A program made the position numbers and the translations under genes. From Varanus komodoensis (lineage: Eukaryota; Chordata; Lepidosauria; Squamata; Varanidae), in contig NW_025335468.1 of assembly GCF_004798865.1 (NCBI RefSeq), positions 7,025,344 to 7,089,343 on the forward strand: a DNA stretch of 64,000 bases, read 5' to 3'. The number at the start of each line of letters is the position of its first letter. Positions within the stretch are counted from its first letter, which is position 1. The notes beneath the pieces were generated by a model that saw only the letters and a list, made by a program, of their open reading frames with translations, was not told the origin of the DNA and did no database searches. Below are positions 11,670-23,638 of this stretch, in pieces.

Positions 11670-11825
11670 CAGAAACGTAGAAACAGAGCGAGTCAGGAGG
11701 GGCCTTCCGGGCCATCTAGTCTGACCCCGGCTCCAGCCAGCTCCACTCACAACAAGCCCACCATGGGCATGTCTAGCCTATCCTTGAACACCCTCACTGG
11801 TGGGGCCTCAACCACCTCCACCACA
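11670..11825 (-). mobile_element. short CR1 3' end, same family as 9545-11045
   Basis: AGAAACAGAAACGTAGAAAC, then GGGCCATCTAGTCTGACC, GGCTCCAGCCAGCTCCACTC and CCTTGAACACCCTCACTGGT match the 3' terminal 160 bases of the CR1 at 9545-9700 in the same orientation. The copy is severely 5'-truncated, which is typical of CR1. The 11493-11750 open frame is simply its coding-strand translation. Confidence 0.85.
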
Positions 11826-14327
11826 AAAGGAAGATCTACGTTAGGTATGTTCTTGACCCTGTAGGCAGTGTGCAAAATTGAAAAGGTTCTAAGATGAACT
11901 GGTCCTCTACCCTCCATGGAGCTGGAGTTCTGTGCTGAAATCTAGTCTTAAAGAATACTAGTGTGTGTCACTTTGTTTGCCATGTCATAGCAGTGCTTTT
12001 GGCATGGTACTTTACCCTTGGGAAGGCTACAATTAGCCAAATACAGGGATGAACCAAGGATAGCTTGATTACAGTAGAAGGGAGGTAAAGAGTAATGCAG
12101 TTGCGTGTACTTCTCAGACCTCTTTAGGTATTGAGGGTAGGATGTGTACATCTGTCGAAGAAAAAAAGTTTTGTATGCCGCTGCTGTCTTCCTCCATGCT
12201 GCCTGCACAAGTTTTCTCTAACGTGTGGCTGCATACATGTGAAAATTTCTCAAGTCAAAGGAAATATTTCAGGGTCTCTAAAGGGAATACTTTAGGTGGC
12301 AGAGATACTGAGCAACTTGGTAAAAGTGGGTATATTCTTTGGATGTTACCTAGCTTAAAACCATTTAACCCACAGAGGCACCTATTCATGAAAGAGTTAT
12401 GTGGCAATTGCAAGAATGGATGTCTCTGTGTTTATCTAGCTTTATCTAGTAAATATCTCCATTTCATGTGCTTTGCACTGGAAACTGCTAGTAATTGTTA
12501 TTCAAAAATCAGTCCCATGCCATTTCAGCATTTTGATCCCTTTTTGTAGTGTCTGATAATTTTTTATTTTTTTTAATGTGCCAGACGAATGCAGCACTGG
12601 GTGATTTATGATTGATTGCCTTTCCCCTGTTTTCAGCAGTTATGCCCATTAAAGGGCAGACTTTTATTGCATTTTTACACTGTTGAGAACACATTTGTAC
12701 ACAGAACATAGAAATCACAGGCACATGGCCTAATCCCCTTTCTTAGCTGATCTTGCACTTGAAGTGCTGACCTAAAAACAGGACCTTAGCATTGTACATA
12801 GCTTGATGAGAGTTTACGCCACCATGATTTGTTGTACTGCATTTTCTCCCATGCTGTTCCTGACCCCATAGAAGTAACCTTTTTGCTCAATTTTCTACCA
12901 CAGGAAATCATGTGCTAGTGGGAAAATTATTTTTTCTCTAGCCAGTGAAAGGAACTGTCCAGCATCTCTCATGCTGAAATTATTAAAGCACTGGTTAAAA
13001 AAATAATGCTGCCTTTCAACCATAAAAATATTGCTTGGTTCTCCTAGATATATCTCTACATGATTTGTACACCTGTAGTTGAACTGGTCATTGGCTATAT
13101 ACAAAGCAGAACATTGTTTGCAGTTTGATCCTTGGAAGTCAGCATGACACACATTAACTTGTGACTTTCTTCTTGAATACACTGCAAGCTATTGATTTTA
13201 TGAATGGGTGAAATTTGCAGAATGTCCACCATTCTCAGGGGGATTGTCATGCCAGGATGTGACATGCTTTGAGACATCCAGATACAGCTTCAAAATATAA
13301 ACTGGCATCACATCAGTGCTGCAATCAGAAAAAGCTATCATGGGCAGAAGAAGAAGGGGCAGGGGGCAGAGCCTGGTGCCTTTCCTTTCATGGTGCATAT
13401 TTACAATTTTTCTGACCTTCACATTGGAGTACAATGTCTTCCTGATGCATGAAAAACAATGGAAAGAAATAACTTGCCTTTAAAAAAGGAAATTCAGATT
13501 AATGACACACAAAATTGCTGGAGTTTTGTGGTTGATTTTCATGAGCCAGCTATAAAAAAGAGCCATCAAACAGAGAAAGAAGTTAATTCAGAATTCCACA
13601 AAGCAGCCTTTAAAAGCTCCACTGATATCTCTCTGACAATCTCATAAATGTCTGCAACTCATTTGGAGAAGCTGGGCTAAATCAGACTGTCATCACTCCA
13701 CATTATTAATAGTGCCATTTTCAGATATAATACTCCTTCACTTGCTTGTTTTACCATCTGCTTCCAAGTGGCAGGTTCTGAGGGATCTAAGTCTAGCCTC
13801 CTAGAAATGTCCACTTTTAACAGTAGTTTTAACCTCAGTGATAAATCACATATGGCACTACTTTTAGTGTGTACATTACTAAGGACCACAGCTATTAATA
13901 AACAGTAGCAGCAATTATTATAATATGTTGTGGTGTCTGTATTTACTAGCTCTAAATAGCTCCATATATGCCATGTTAATGGGGCCTAGGAGCTCCTTAT
14001 GATGCTTTCCTTATAGTCCCCTCTCTTAATGTTCTGGTAAAACCTAGATGGAGAAAGTACTTGAGGAAAAATACGGATCTTCTTATAATGTATTGCTCAG
14101 CTCTCCAGGGATGGTGCTATTTGTGCATGCTGACAGCATTCTTTCTGTCCTTCTGTCATGTTCCTGAAGTATTTTTCTAATGGATCCAAAGGGAGACAGT
14201 TCCTATAGTGCTGTGGTGGTTGAATGTTGCACGGTGAATCTTGCACATGCAGAGTGCTTCTTGGGGAACAGTCTGTTATACAGGTTTTCAGCAGCTACAG
14301 AAAGGCTGCTAGACTTTCCCTGAAGTG
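11826..14327. other. unannotated stretch
   Basis: About 2.5 kb without any repeat, RNA or gene I can name. Several frames of 60-135 codons (for example 12142-12549) are open but overlap frames on the other strand, lack splice-site logic and carry no motif. The sequence looks like unique, non-coding DNA. Confidence 0.45.
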
Positions 14328-14427
14328 ACTTGCAATGTAATCCTATGCTTTGTTAATGCTTCCAAATAGATTCCATTAAGCTGAATAGAACTTAGACCCT
14401 AGTAAGCACATTTTGGATTGTAGCCCT
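14328..14427. repeat. palindromic MITE-like dispersed repeat (CAATCCTAT family)
   Basis: The start GCAATGTAATCCTATGC and the end GGATTGTAGCCC are inverted copies of each other. The centre ATTCCATTAAGCTGAATAG corresponds to the ATTGA(G)TTCAAT centre of the copy at 7549. It is an old, diverged copy. Confidence 0.6.
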
Positions 14428-15440
14428 AATGAGTGGAAATGGACATACTAAATATATAAAACCCTGTCTTTGATTCGAGATCCTTCTCACTTATAATAAA
14501 GCTGCGCACTATAAAGCAAGTTTACTTGGGAATGTAAGAAATAATATCACTACTACTAGTGCTTTTGAATGTTGCCATACTTGATTTCTCTTCAGAGTTG
14601 TTTGAAGCATTAGTACCTTTAATGCTGTCCTGCTCTAAGAGTCTTCCTTGATAAAGATTGCCAATTGTTTGACTCATTCCTGGCACTGTGATAGGCAGAT
14701 CCCCAGCATGGAGTGCCTCCTGCTCTAAAATGTAAGGGGCAAAAGATCATTATGATAAGAGAAAATGCAATTAGGTACTATGGGATTTCTCTCTGTTTTG
14801 ACTTGGGTTATATTTGCTTGCAAAGAGGTTCTAGCTGAGGGAGGAAAAGCCTCACAGGGCTTCAGGGTGCTTGACAAACTGTCATTCTGAATGCTTAAAG
14901 GTAGCATTGGAAACAAACCCCTGCAAAGTCAGTGTCGTGCAGCCAGCTCGTTGAGGAACAATTTCTGTCAGTACCTTGCCAACTACTCTTTGCTTCCTTG
15001 AGAAGTCGAAACTCCTCCTATTTCTTTTAGACTTGACAAGTGGCTGAATGTACCCATTCATTTTGTTTATTGGCTTGTTGGTATCATAGGCTGCTCGACA
15101 TTTTGGTGTCATGCATCACTCTCGCAGGAAACAGGTATCACAACGTGCTACTGTGGGAAGGAAATAGATGTATTTTGCTATCCTTTCACTAATATTTGAC
15201 TTACATTCTGAGGATGAGAAGCCCTGATATAAGACTGAGAAGCCCAAATGTGGGTCAGTGAAGGACAAACATTCAAAATAACAGACACAGTGAGAGGTCA
15301 TGAAATGTTTTGTACAAAATAAAACAAGCTGATGCACATTGTAGACGTGTGTGTGTGTGAGAGAGAGAGGCGGGGGGGAGGATAAGCCCACTAGCTAGAG
15401 AGCTGAGCTAGAACCCTTGAACCTGATTTGCTAGTTTTCT
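14428..15440. other. unannotated stretch with short (GT)n(GA)n
   Basis: Nothing recognised except a short (GT)n followed by (GA)n at 15347-15370. The poly Ser/His frame across it is a repeat translation. Confidence 0.45.
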
Positions 15441-15446
15441 GCATTT

Positions 15447-15640
15447 GTTTGTTTGTTAGATTTGTATACTGCCTAAGTGGCAAATGCTTTCAGGTCAGTT
15501 ATATCACCAAGCAGCAGCATTATCATCTAAACATCCAACAATAAGAGTATCAAAATTCTAAAATGTACAATGCTGAATTTTTAAAAAATATTAAGAAGAT
15601 GAAGAAGACACCAATAAAAATAAAACTATACACCAGGAGT
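15447..15640 (-). mobile_element. LINE/SINE 3'-end fragment
   Basis: TAGATTTGTATACTGCCTAAGTG is the complement of the CACTTAGGCGG-TATACAAATCTA type 3' end found on squamate L2-related elements. It is followed by an A-rich, T-poor stretch typical of the region just upstream of that end. A second fragment with the same layout is at 60355-60490. The exact family is uncertain. Confidence 0.45.
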
Positions 15641-15837
15641 TTTTCAGACTTGGTTCAGGCTCTTATCCTCCATTCTGAATTAGAATGGTTCTGGGAAGCT
15701 GCACATGGCATTAGAAATCCAAAAAGGATATAGAATTCATTCATTCCCTCTCTGCCATCCACCTCTTTGTTAAGTGTGTTCGACTGGGATTGTTCCAGGA
15801 TCTGGTCCCCACCCAGCCATTAAGGCCTCTGGGTTCT

Positions 15838-15940
15838 TTCTTTGAGTCTAATCTACCTCACAGTGCTGTTGTATGGATCAAATGGAGAAGAGGTAGGTCA
15901 TGTACTCTGCCTTTTGCTCCTTGGAGCAAACAAACAAACA
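15838..15940 (+). mobile_element. SINE 3' half (same family as 53765-54010)
   Basis: TCTAATCTACCTCACAGTGC, TTGTATGGATCAAATGGAGA and CATGTACTCTGCCTTTTGCT follow the body of the L2-tailed SINE (CCTACCTCACAGGGTTGTTG ... GGATAAAATGG). The tRNA head is missing or too decayed to see, and the tail ends in an (AAAC)n run. Confidence 0.6.
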
Positions 15941-18900
15941 CATTGTGGATGGCCCTGTGTATCTCACCTCTCTTGTTTGCTTGGTGCCAGCAGAAATGGT
16001 AACTGCAGCGGGTGAGGGTCTGGTGAGGCACGGACAAGGCTGTCTTAACTGTTGGGGTGGGGTGCTAGCTGGAAGTACATTGAAGAGGGGCTTGCAGAGT
16101 CTTCATCTCTGCTCTGCAATGCTTGCCTTGAAGATTTCAGTGTGGGCCTGGACATGCTCCTGCTCTGTCCTTTCACTACCAGCATTGTTTTGGGAATATT
16201 TATAAGTACTCACAAATGGCTTACACCATTTGCTGTATAGCAAAAAAAAAAGTATCAATGGGTTTTCTTTTGGGCGTGTGTATTTTTTTTTTTTTACTAT
16301 TAGTGGCAGCGTTAATTTTCATGTTTTATGGTTAATTATTTCTCTTACTGATATTAGCCACCTTAAGTGACCCAAACTGGAGCTGATTTTTGCATTATTA
16401 AAGCCTTTATGGCCAAAAGAGTGTGCAGCCTTGCTACAGGTGTGTCATATTTTTAAAAGATTTTTATAAATGCCTCCTCCATCTTGCTTCAGCCAGGTCC
16501 AATTCTTGTTAGTGTGGAATGCTTCCTTGGTCATATTTTTGCTAACCCTTGCCTGTGCCTTGCTCACTGAGATACATTGAGAAGAGATCTATATGGGTAT
16601 TTGTGTGCTACAGAAGTGTGCCAGTGACTGGTTTTGCCCCTCAACAAATACGGTTGCTCTGTAGGAAGTCAGTATTATTTTAAGCACCCCTACAAGTATG
16701 TCTGTATTCAGGGCTTGGGGCTTTGTAAATATAATTTGGTAGTCTAGCTGTAACATTTAGAGAAAGTATTTTCCTAGAAAATGACAAAGGTTTTTTTAAA
16801 AAATAATTCCACTGGAAAGATGGTGACATTTGAAAAAAAGGAAAGACTTGTCAGAGACTTGACTTTCTACAGATAGAAAATATATTTTCTGATTATAAGT
16901 GGAAGATGTTGGGCAAAGCTGCTGTGCTGGGCAGATAAGAAAGGGGTTAGATGCTGGTTTATCTATAAAGAGATGGAGGGTCTCCTCTTTGGATTTATAG
17001 TGCATTGAGTTTAAACAAACAAACAAGCAATCTTAGAGGATTTATGGATAAACATAAAGTGGCATAGATAAAATATCTTCTGACAAAATTCAAGAGAGAG
17101 ATGTATGCTGTATATAAACAGGCATAAAACGTATTTCTGCATGTACATGGCTCTATGAATTAAAAGTCTGTTTACTATACCAGTGAACGACATGTCAAAT
17201 GCTTTTCATGGGATCAAAATGCTGGTCAGTTAAGGGAGGGATTCTAGAAAGCTTTAAAAGACTTGAGCCCTATAAAATTGGTTAAAGTGTTCAGTGCTTT
17301 TAGGTTAAAGTACATTTTTGAAGACCTGTACTCCCAATCTGGGGATGCAGATAGGTAAATTTAACTGCCTTGTGGGGAGAGACAGAATTTATTATAGTAG
17401 TTGTGAAATACGCAACTAATATTTATCTCCCCCAACAACTGCTACTTTACAACTGCTTCTATATTCCTTATGTTCTAGAAAAAGAACAGGACATTTGCCA
17501 AACTTTATTTTTAAAATTATTTGAGCATGTGCAGGTTTACATTTTAAACTCACTCAGATCAAAATGCCATCCTGACCAGAGGCATAAAATACTGTTTGCT
17601 TCTGCTGCTCTTATAACCTGCTGCTCTCTGGGTGCTTGTTGAGTCCCACTGGACTATGGGATTCTTGGTTCAGCTCCAGCTCCACCACACTGCCCCCATC
17701 TACAAGTACAAAAACATTTAAATTTTCCATGTGTAGCTGTATGTGTGATGACTTCAGTTTTAGCAGAAGCTGCAGGGGTTGTGAACTTTTGAGGTTTCTT
17801 TTTAATTACGCCTTTGAAGAAATCTTCCTTCTCAGTTTGCCTATGGTTCTTTTGCTACTAGAGAAAGACACAGTCTGATCTTTCTTTTTTCTTTTGCTTT
17901 GGTGACTTGGATGTGAGCAACATGCAGGCCTGTACTACTGCTATGGTTAAGCCAACATATGATGATAGAGGAAGCCACCAGAGTCTCACCGGATTGCCTT
18001 TTGAACACATAACAGGCCTGGCTGCAGGATTTGTTGATCTAGCCTTGTGCTGAGACTAGACAATCAGAACTCTGAATGATCCAAAAATGTTGTGGATGTC
18101 ACAGCAACAGTAACACTGGCTGGTAGCTTTTGCTTTCAGTTTTAGTTGGTTGAATTCCAAAGTTTTTGGATCTGTGGCAGCAATGCAGAAGGGTTCAGTA
18201 TAAGGGTTCCAGTGCCAGTGTGAGGCAACAGTGTATTTTTTTTCCCTGGGATTAGGGCCTCTGAACTAAAGTGCAGCTTTCTGTCAGCTTCTGCTCTCGC
18301 TTTCTCCCAAAAGCAATTCTTGTTTACAAAGCTGCACACTGCTGGGGAAAATCCTGCTGGATGTAGCTCAGATGGTACTTGTGACTTTGCTGCATTGTTT
18401 GGTGTGAGTAGACCTTTGGCTAAATCACACCGCTCTCTTGCTCTCATATCCCACTGCTGCGCTATCTGCTAGTGTTAATACCTTAATTTAAGAAAGGTTG
18501 GAAGAGGCCTCATGATTCCCTGTAGCTTGCTCTGTTTGATCCTTGGAGTCCTGCATGTCAAAACAATGGGATGCATATGTTGCCAACAGCTGAAAGACCA
18601 AACTGTGACCAGATGGGCACAAAGGCGGCCAGGAGGTGTGGGGCGGGGAGAGCAGAGCTGCCTGTTCTGAGAGGCACATCATAGTGATTCTAGAGAAGGA
18701 CAGATAGAGTGAGGAGAATGAGGGAGTTGTATTCATGACAAAAACAGCCTGCAGCCTGAACACCTGTAACATATGGCAGATGAGACATATGAAGAACTGG
18801 GGATCTAGGTGCTTGTTAATAGGCAGGACATGAGCCTTTAAACTTGCATAAATAGTATGCAATTCAACAGGAATCTGCCAGAACACTCAAGCCATACATA

Positions 18901-19167
18901 CATACATTTTTTTCAGACAAATTTGCAAACTCCCTCCTTTCTACACACAAATTTTTTGCATTGCTTATTTTATTGCACTGATTTCCTAATACACTTTATA
19001 TGATATCTTTGTGACACATATAAGCATGCTGTGTGAGATAGGACTGATTCATAAACCTATTCCTAGTCATATGCATTGTTAACCTTGATCTTGCAAGATA
19101 CTAGGGGTTTACTCTCGTATTATTTCAGCCCACCTCCATCCAGATCAGACTGGCTTTTGGCATGTCC
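15941..19167. other. unannotated stretch
   Basis: About 3.2 kb in which I recognise no gene, RNA or named repeat. T-runs occur at 16284-16297 and 16787-16799. A weak L2-tail-like piece may lie at 16330-16400. Open frames (for example 18488-18886, 132 codons, -) have no motif. Confidence 0.4.
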
Positions 19168-19179
19168 TAACAAATGTAC
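19168..19179. repeat. target-site duplication, left copy
   Basis: TAACAAATGTAC, identical to 19526-19537 on the other side of the Sauria SINE. Confidence 0.9.
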
Positions 19180-19525
19180 GGGATGCAGGTGGCACAGTGG
19201 TTTACACTGCTGTGCTGCTCGGCTGATTGATCAAAAGGTCGCCGGTTTGAATCTGCACAACGGGGTGAGTTCCCGTTGCGCCATCCCAGCTCCTCCTGCC
19301 AACCTTGCAGTTCGAAAGCATGCAAATGCAAGTAGATAAAAAGGTACCACTTCGGTGGGAAGGCAACAGCGTTCTGTGCACTTCGGTGTTTAGTCATGCC
19401 GGCCACATGACCACAGAGACTGTCTGCGGACAAACACTGGCTCCCTCAGCTAGGAAACGGAGATGAGCACCGCCCCCTAGAGTCAGGCATGACTGGACTT
19501 AACGTCAAGGGGAAACCTTTACCTT
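19180..19525 (+). mobile_element. Sauria-type SINE, full length, with perfect target duplication
   Basis: A tRNA-like head (GGTGGCACAGTGGTTTACAC with the A box, and GGTTTGAATCT at 19245-19255 as the B box) is followed by the central body (GAAAGCATGCAAATGCAAGT, AAAGGTACCACTTCGG, GGCCACATGACC) and by the 3' end GGGGAAACCTTTACCTTTA. The 3' end matches the Bov-B LINE tail that Sauria SINEs of squamates use for retroposition (established knowledge). The flanking 12-bp duplication is perfect, so the insertion is comparatively recent. The element has no coding capacity, and the open frames over it are incidental. Transcription would be by RNA polymerase III from the internal boxes. Confidence 0.92.
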
Positions 19526-19537
19526 TAACAAATGTAC
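19526..19537. repeat. target-site duplication, right copy
   Basis: TAACAAATGTAC, identical to 19168-19179. Confidence 0.9.
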
Positions 19538-19560
19538 AATGGATGTTGTTGTTGTAGTTG

Positions 19561-19573
19561 CTCTTCTTCTTTT

Positions 19574-19605
<32 letters not shown>

Positions 19606-19647
19606 TTCTTCTTCTGCCGCTGCCGCCTCCTCCTCCTCCTCTTCTTG
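19561..19647. repeat. (CTT)n/(CCT)n imperfect triplet microsatellite
   Basis: An imperfect triplet run of CTT, CCT and GCC units. It abuts the 3' tail of the - strand SINE at 19648-19868 and probably grew from that tail. Poly-Ser and poly-Lys/Arg frames here are artefacts. Confidence 0.92.
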
Positions 19648-19868
19648 TTACATTGCATTTATACCCTACCTTTCTTCCACCTGTGAAAAATACAAGGTGG
19701 CTTATATAATTCTATTCCATTTTATCCTCATAATAATAAGTCTGTTAGGTAGATTTGGTTGAGAGTCCATGACTAGCCCAAAGGCACCCAGTGAGCTTTG
19801 TGGTTGAGTGGGGACTACAACCCAATCTCACAGGTCCCCACTCCAACATCCACCACCTTGGCTTTTCA
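19648..19868 (-). mobile_element. tRNA-headed SINE with L2-like tail
   Basis: Read on + as the complement: CATTGCATTTATACCCTACC (tail), TTATCCTCATAATAATAAG, CAAAGGCACCCAGTGAGCTT and TGAGTGGGGACTACAACC (tRNA 3' half). The same family occurs at 5720-6350 (-), 15838-15940 (+) and 53765-54010 (+). The tRNA 5' head is decayed near 19850-19868. Confidence 0.75.
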
Positions 19869-20314
19869 GTATGATGCCGTGCATTAAAAGTGAATCCCTT
19901 TTGAGCTCAGTGTGCCATAATGAGCACTTGACTGTAATGTGGCCACATTTGCATCACTTAAAAAGGGGGCGAGAGGTCACCAAATTGTATAAAATTTGCA
20001 TATGCCAATCAATATGCATAGGTTCAAATTTGTAAATGCCAAATAATGTGGTATATTCTGACACCGAACACATCTATATAGAATCCACAGCTAGGCAATA
20101 CCATTATTAAGAGTAACCAAATGCCAGAAAAATATGTGAAAGTTTTTGAGTTCACCAGAATTCTTTATCATGTTAGCCACATGATGGGGCTTTGAAAGCA
20201 GAGAGGTTGTGGTGAAAAGAGGGTGTCCCCCTCAGCTCTTCTTTGGTATTGACAAAAAAGAAGTCTACAAAATTGTGCTTGGCATGGTGAAAGTAAATAG
20301 GCAGACATTTTTCT

Positions 20315-20745
20315 CCGTCTCTCATTTTCTCCCTCAGTACTGAGCCATCCCATGAACCCGGCATTTGGGAGGTTCAAGACGGATAAAAGGAAGGGTTCAT
20401 TCCACAACATATAGTTAAACTAAGGAATCCACTTTCACAGTGATTACCAGCAACTTAGATGGCTTTAAAGGGGGATTAGACAAGTTCATGGAGAAAAAGG
20501 GGTATTAATAGTTTCTAGTTTTGGTGGCTAAATGAAAATATGGCTGTGCACCTCACTTGTTGGGAAACATGGGTGTGGTGGTGTTGTTGCAATCTTGTCC
20601 TGCTTGAAAGGTTTCCTGTTGGGAGCTCCTTGGTCAGTGTATGAACAGAATGCTGGACTTTGTGGTCCGATCCAGCATGGCTCCAATTGGTTACTTCCTT
20701 TAGGAAGAGAAAGTGGGATACCAACAGTGAAATGAATGAATTGTC
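20315..20745 (+). mobile_element. CR1-clade LINE 3' end
   Basis: GAGCCATCCCATGAACCCGG, GGAGGTTCAAGACGGATAAA, TGGCTTTAAAGGGGGATTAG, ACAAGTTCATGGAGAAAAAG and GATCCAGCATGGCTCC follow the CR1 3' UTR in order, ending at a short (GAATGAAT)-like terminus near 20740. It is 5'-truncated. The pieces match the layout of 25600-25765 and the complement of 8830-9205. Confidence 0.85.
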
Positions 20746-23150
20746 AAGGGTTTACTTCTGTTGCCACATCTCTGCTTTATAGTCTGTTTCCTGAAGTAGC
20801 TTTTCATTTTAAAATGGCATAAGGGCTCAGTTACACTGGCAATGGCATTTGCTTGTCATGTGTAGTTAGCCCCTTTCTCCCCTTCTGGTTCAATCTTCAG
20901 TGTTTGGAAGAATAGTTAAATTGCCCCATTTTCTTTTCATTCTCTTGCCTTGATTGTTGTAATTGCAACACAGACTTTGTTTAATAAGTAACTGATACTT
21001 AATAACAAGTAACTTGGTTTAGAAAGTAATTGATAATTGTGAAAAAAGAGAGGGGGTTAATTATGGTGCTTTGGTGGGATGGAAATAACAACAATTAAGG
21101 TAATGATGTAGATTAGCATCTTACTGCCTGAAGAAATAGAGAAAGATGCTGCAAGAGGGCTAGACAGAGAGATTTCATTTGGTAGCTTTAAATATATTCC
21201 AGCCTGCTTTTAAGCAAACCTGACCTGCTCACTTTCCTCAGTAGGTACACTTCATAGGGAATGGACAGGGTGAGTTGAAAGCAGCCCTAGACCATTGTTT
21301 TCATGATGATATACTTTATATGAAACAGTTTGGAGATCCTTTGGGGGAAACATATCATATTCACAGAAGTACAGCACCTACAGTGCAGCTAGAGTCAGTG
21401 GAGTAGTTTGAACACTGTCACTGGCTTGGTTGCCCTTCTAGTCCCTGGATACCTGCTAGTGACATTGATCTGAAGAGAAAAGGGAACAATGGTGTGTTTG
21501 TGTGCATGCTGATTCGTAGATCTTTTGGACAGCCTGGCTGAAACATTGCTGTACATATCGCCTTGAGGTGATGTGTATACACAGAGACAACCTGGGATCA
21601 CTGCTGTTTAGAAAGAACATGTGGAAAATAAATTTAAAATTGCCACCAAAATAGGTCAAATACTTGAAACATCCCTCAAACACATTTTTCAGAAGATCGC
21701 TGGGGACAAAAAAGTCTCTTGTTTGTGTCTGACTGTGAAGGAGACAGACAACACCAGCAAGTCATTCTATATTTTAAAGGATGCTTTATTGTAAGTGCAT
21801 ACTAACAATAGAGAATGAGCCCGTCTCCAGTCTGGATCGGCTGCTATAGTCATCATGCGCAGCAAATTTATATGTTTAGCTTTTGGTAATTATTAGTAAC
21901 AGAAAATGCAATAGCAGGAAACATTCAGTTACTTTTGTACATGGTTATCTTGACTTACACTTCCTTTTTGGACATTTGGTATCAAAACAACTGCCTTAAG
22001 GCTTATCTTTACAAATTCTGACCTTCTTGACAGAGGTTTATTTTATATTTTTGACATTCTTATGTCTTTCTGATAGAACTCTTAAGTTACTGATCCTTGT
22101 TGTTTGGTCATCAGGAAAAAAAATACATTATTTGAGATGAATTATCTGAGCATGTATTTCATTCTTTGGTGATGTCTTTGCAGTTTCCCATTTGTAATGG
22201 ACTCTGATTCATGAATATTTAGAAAAGCTTTTGAGGTTTTTATTTCTGTAATGGAAAGAAATAATTGTGTTTCATTTTGAAAGAGTTTTAAATGCTCCTC
22301 TGTATGATTTGATATGAGGCTCTGCCTTTCTGTCCTGTTCTCCCAATTTCCTGCATGTTGCCAGCCAAGCCTAATTTAATTTCACCATATCCTTTCTTTA
22401 ACAATCTGAGACTTTTCATGCTCTGAAGAGGCTGTCAGCTATTAATGGCAATTGGACAATGTTTATGTCGATTTCAGTGCTAAAGGTGAAGGCTAGCAAC
22501 ATACCCCACAGAAGCATATATTTCTTTCCATCATATATTTGTGGCATGTTTCAGAAGTAATTAACTAAAGCAGACTAGGGACTTCATTGTTTTAGAAGGG
22601 GCCAATATTCTATATGGAAACCAAGTCAGAAGCCACAAATGATGCTTTTCAAAATCTGTGGCAGCTATCAGTGAGAAACAATGATGGTAGTACGTTTGAC
22701 TTATTTGATGGACAGTTTTGCATGGAGTATGTCCTTCCATATGTCCTTTTGTTATTTTTAAATCATTACTCATTAAAATAGAAATAGAATAGAATGTACT
22801 TATGTTCTTTGCCATTGTTTTCTGAGTGCCATGCAAATTATTCACATTGGCAGCTTTTCTGAACTGTAGCACACATTTTATACATGTTCAGAGGTACAGT
22901 ATCTTTATGTGCTGGGCACATATTTTCATGGAATCCAGGTTTTACTCTGAAAATCACTACCATGAAAAAACAGCTGCCAGTTAATTATTCAACATATATT
23001 TCTGGTCTGCCTGACTATGTCATGAGTGCTTAGAAATATAGAATAATATCCAGTTAAAGATAATGATTTTAAGGCCCTTTAAAATGGGAGAATTAAACAT
23101 GTGATTTGATCTCCTTCATTAAAATCAATGGGGCTTATATCAATCTAACC
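20746..23150. other. unannotated stretch
   Basis: About 2.4 kb without recognised genes. A possible fossil LTR edge on the - strand lies around 21734-22020: the complement reads CAATAAAG at about 21784 and the left edge starts TGTGAAGG. This is too weak to call as a separate element. The part around 22330-22500 is homeodomain-site-rich (TATTAATGGCAATTGGACAA) and could be conserved non-coding DNA. Confidence 0.35.
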
Positions 23151-23153
23151 TCC

Positions 23154-23223
23154 AAGTGTGAGAAGCCCTAGCGACAAAGTATCTCAAGCCCAGTGATAGA
23201 GTGTCAGCACGCAAGCGAGTTAA
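23154..23223 (+). repeat. 70-bp direct repeat, copy 1
   Basis: Aligns without gaps to 23569-23638 at about 49 of 70 positions (counted by eye). Many of the differences are transitions. Shared anchors are AAGTGTGAG at the start and GAGTTAA at the end. Confidence 0.75.
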
Positions 23224-23568
23224 ATAGGCATTCGAGGAGAAGATGTGCTATTACTGATCTACTACTACAGGTAATCATCTAAAATCCATTGATTATCACC
23301 TGAAGCCAAAATAGGGAACGGCAGAGAAGGCAATATCTCAGAAGGGGAATCCTTTATATGCTTAACACTGGAGCTTTATCCCAACTGCTTCTGCAGCCTC
23401 ATACAGAGAATATGTATTTGAACTAACGCCAAGCTTAGAAAGGGCAAAGAAGAGCAACACAAACTTACAGTTTGGAGCTTAATCTTGGGGGTGAGGGGAA
23501 ATCCAGAAGTTGGACCAAGCTACCTAGAGCTGGAGAAGGAGGCAGTCTTGCGAAGGAGCTGGCTTTCT

Positions 23569-23638
23569 AAGTGTGAGGAGCCCTGGTGTTGAAACATCTC
23601 AGATCCAGTGGCAAAGCATCAGTAAACCAGTGAGTTAA
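23569..23638 (+). repeat. 70-bp direct repeat, copy 2
   Basis: Second copy of the block at 23154-23223, offset by 415 bases. It may be part of a longer ~415-bp tandem unit in the 5' region of the CR1. Confidence 0.75.

Noticed and set aside
19446-19762. Poly-Ser and poly-Lys/Arg open frames on both strands
   Set aside because: They are translations of the triplet microsatellite and SINE tail.
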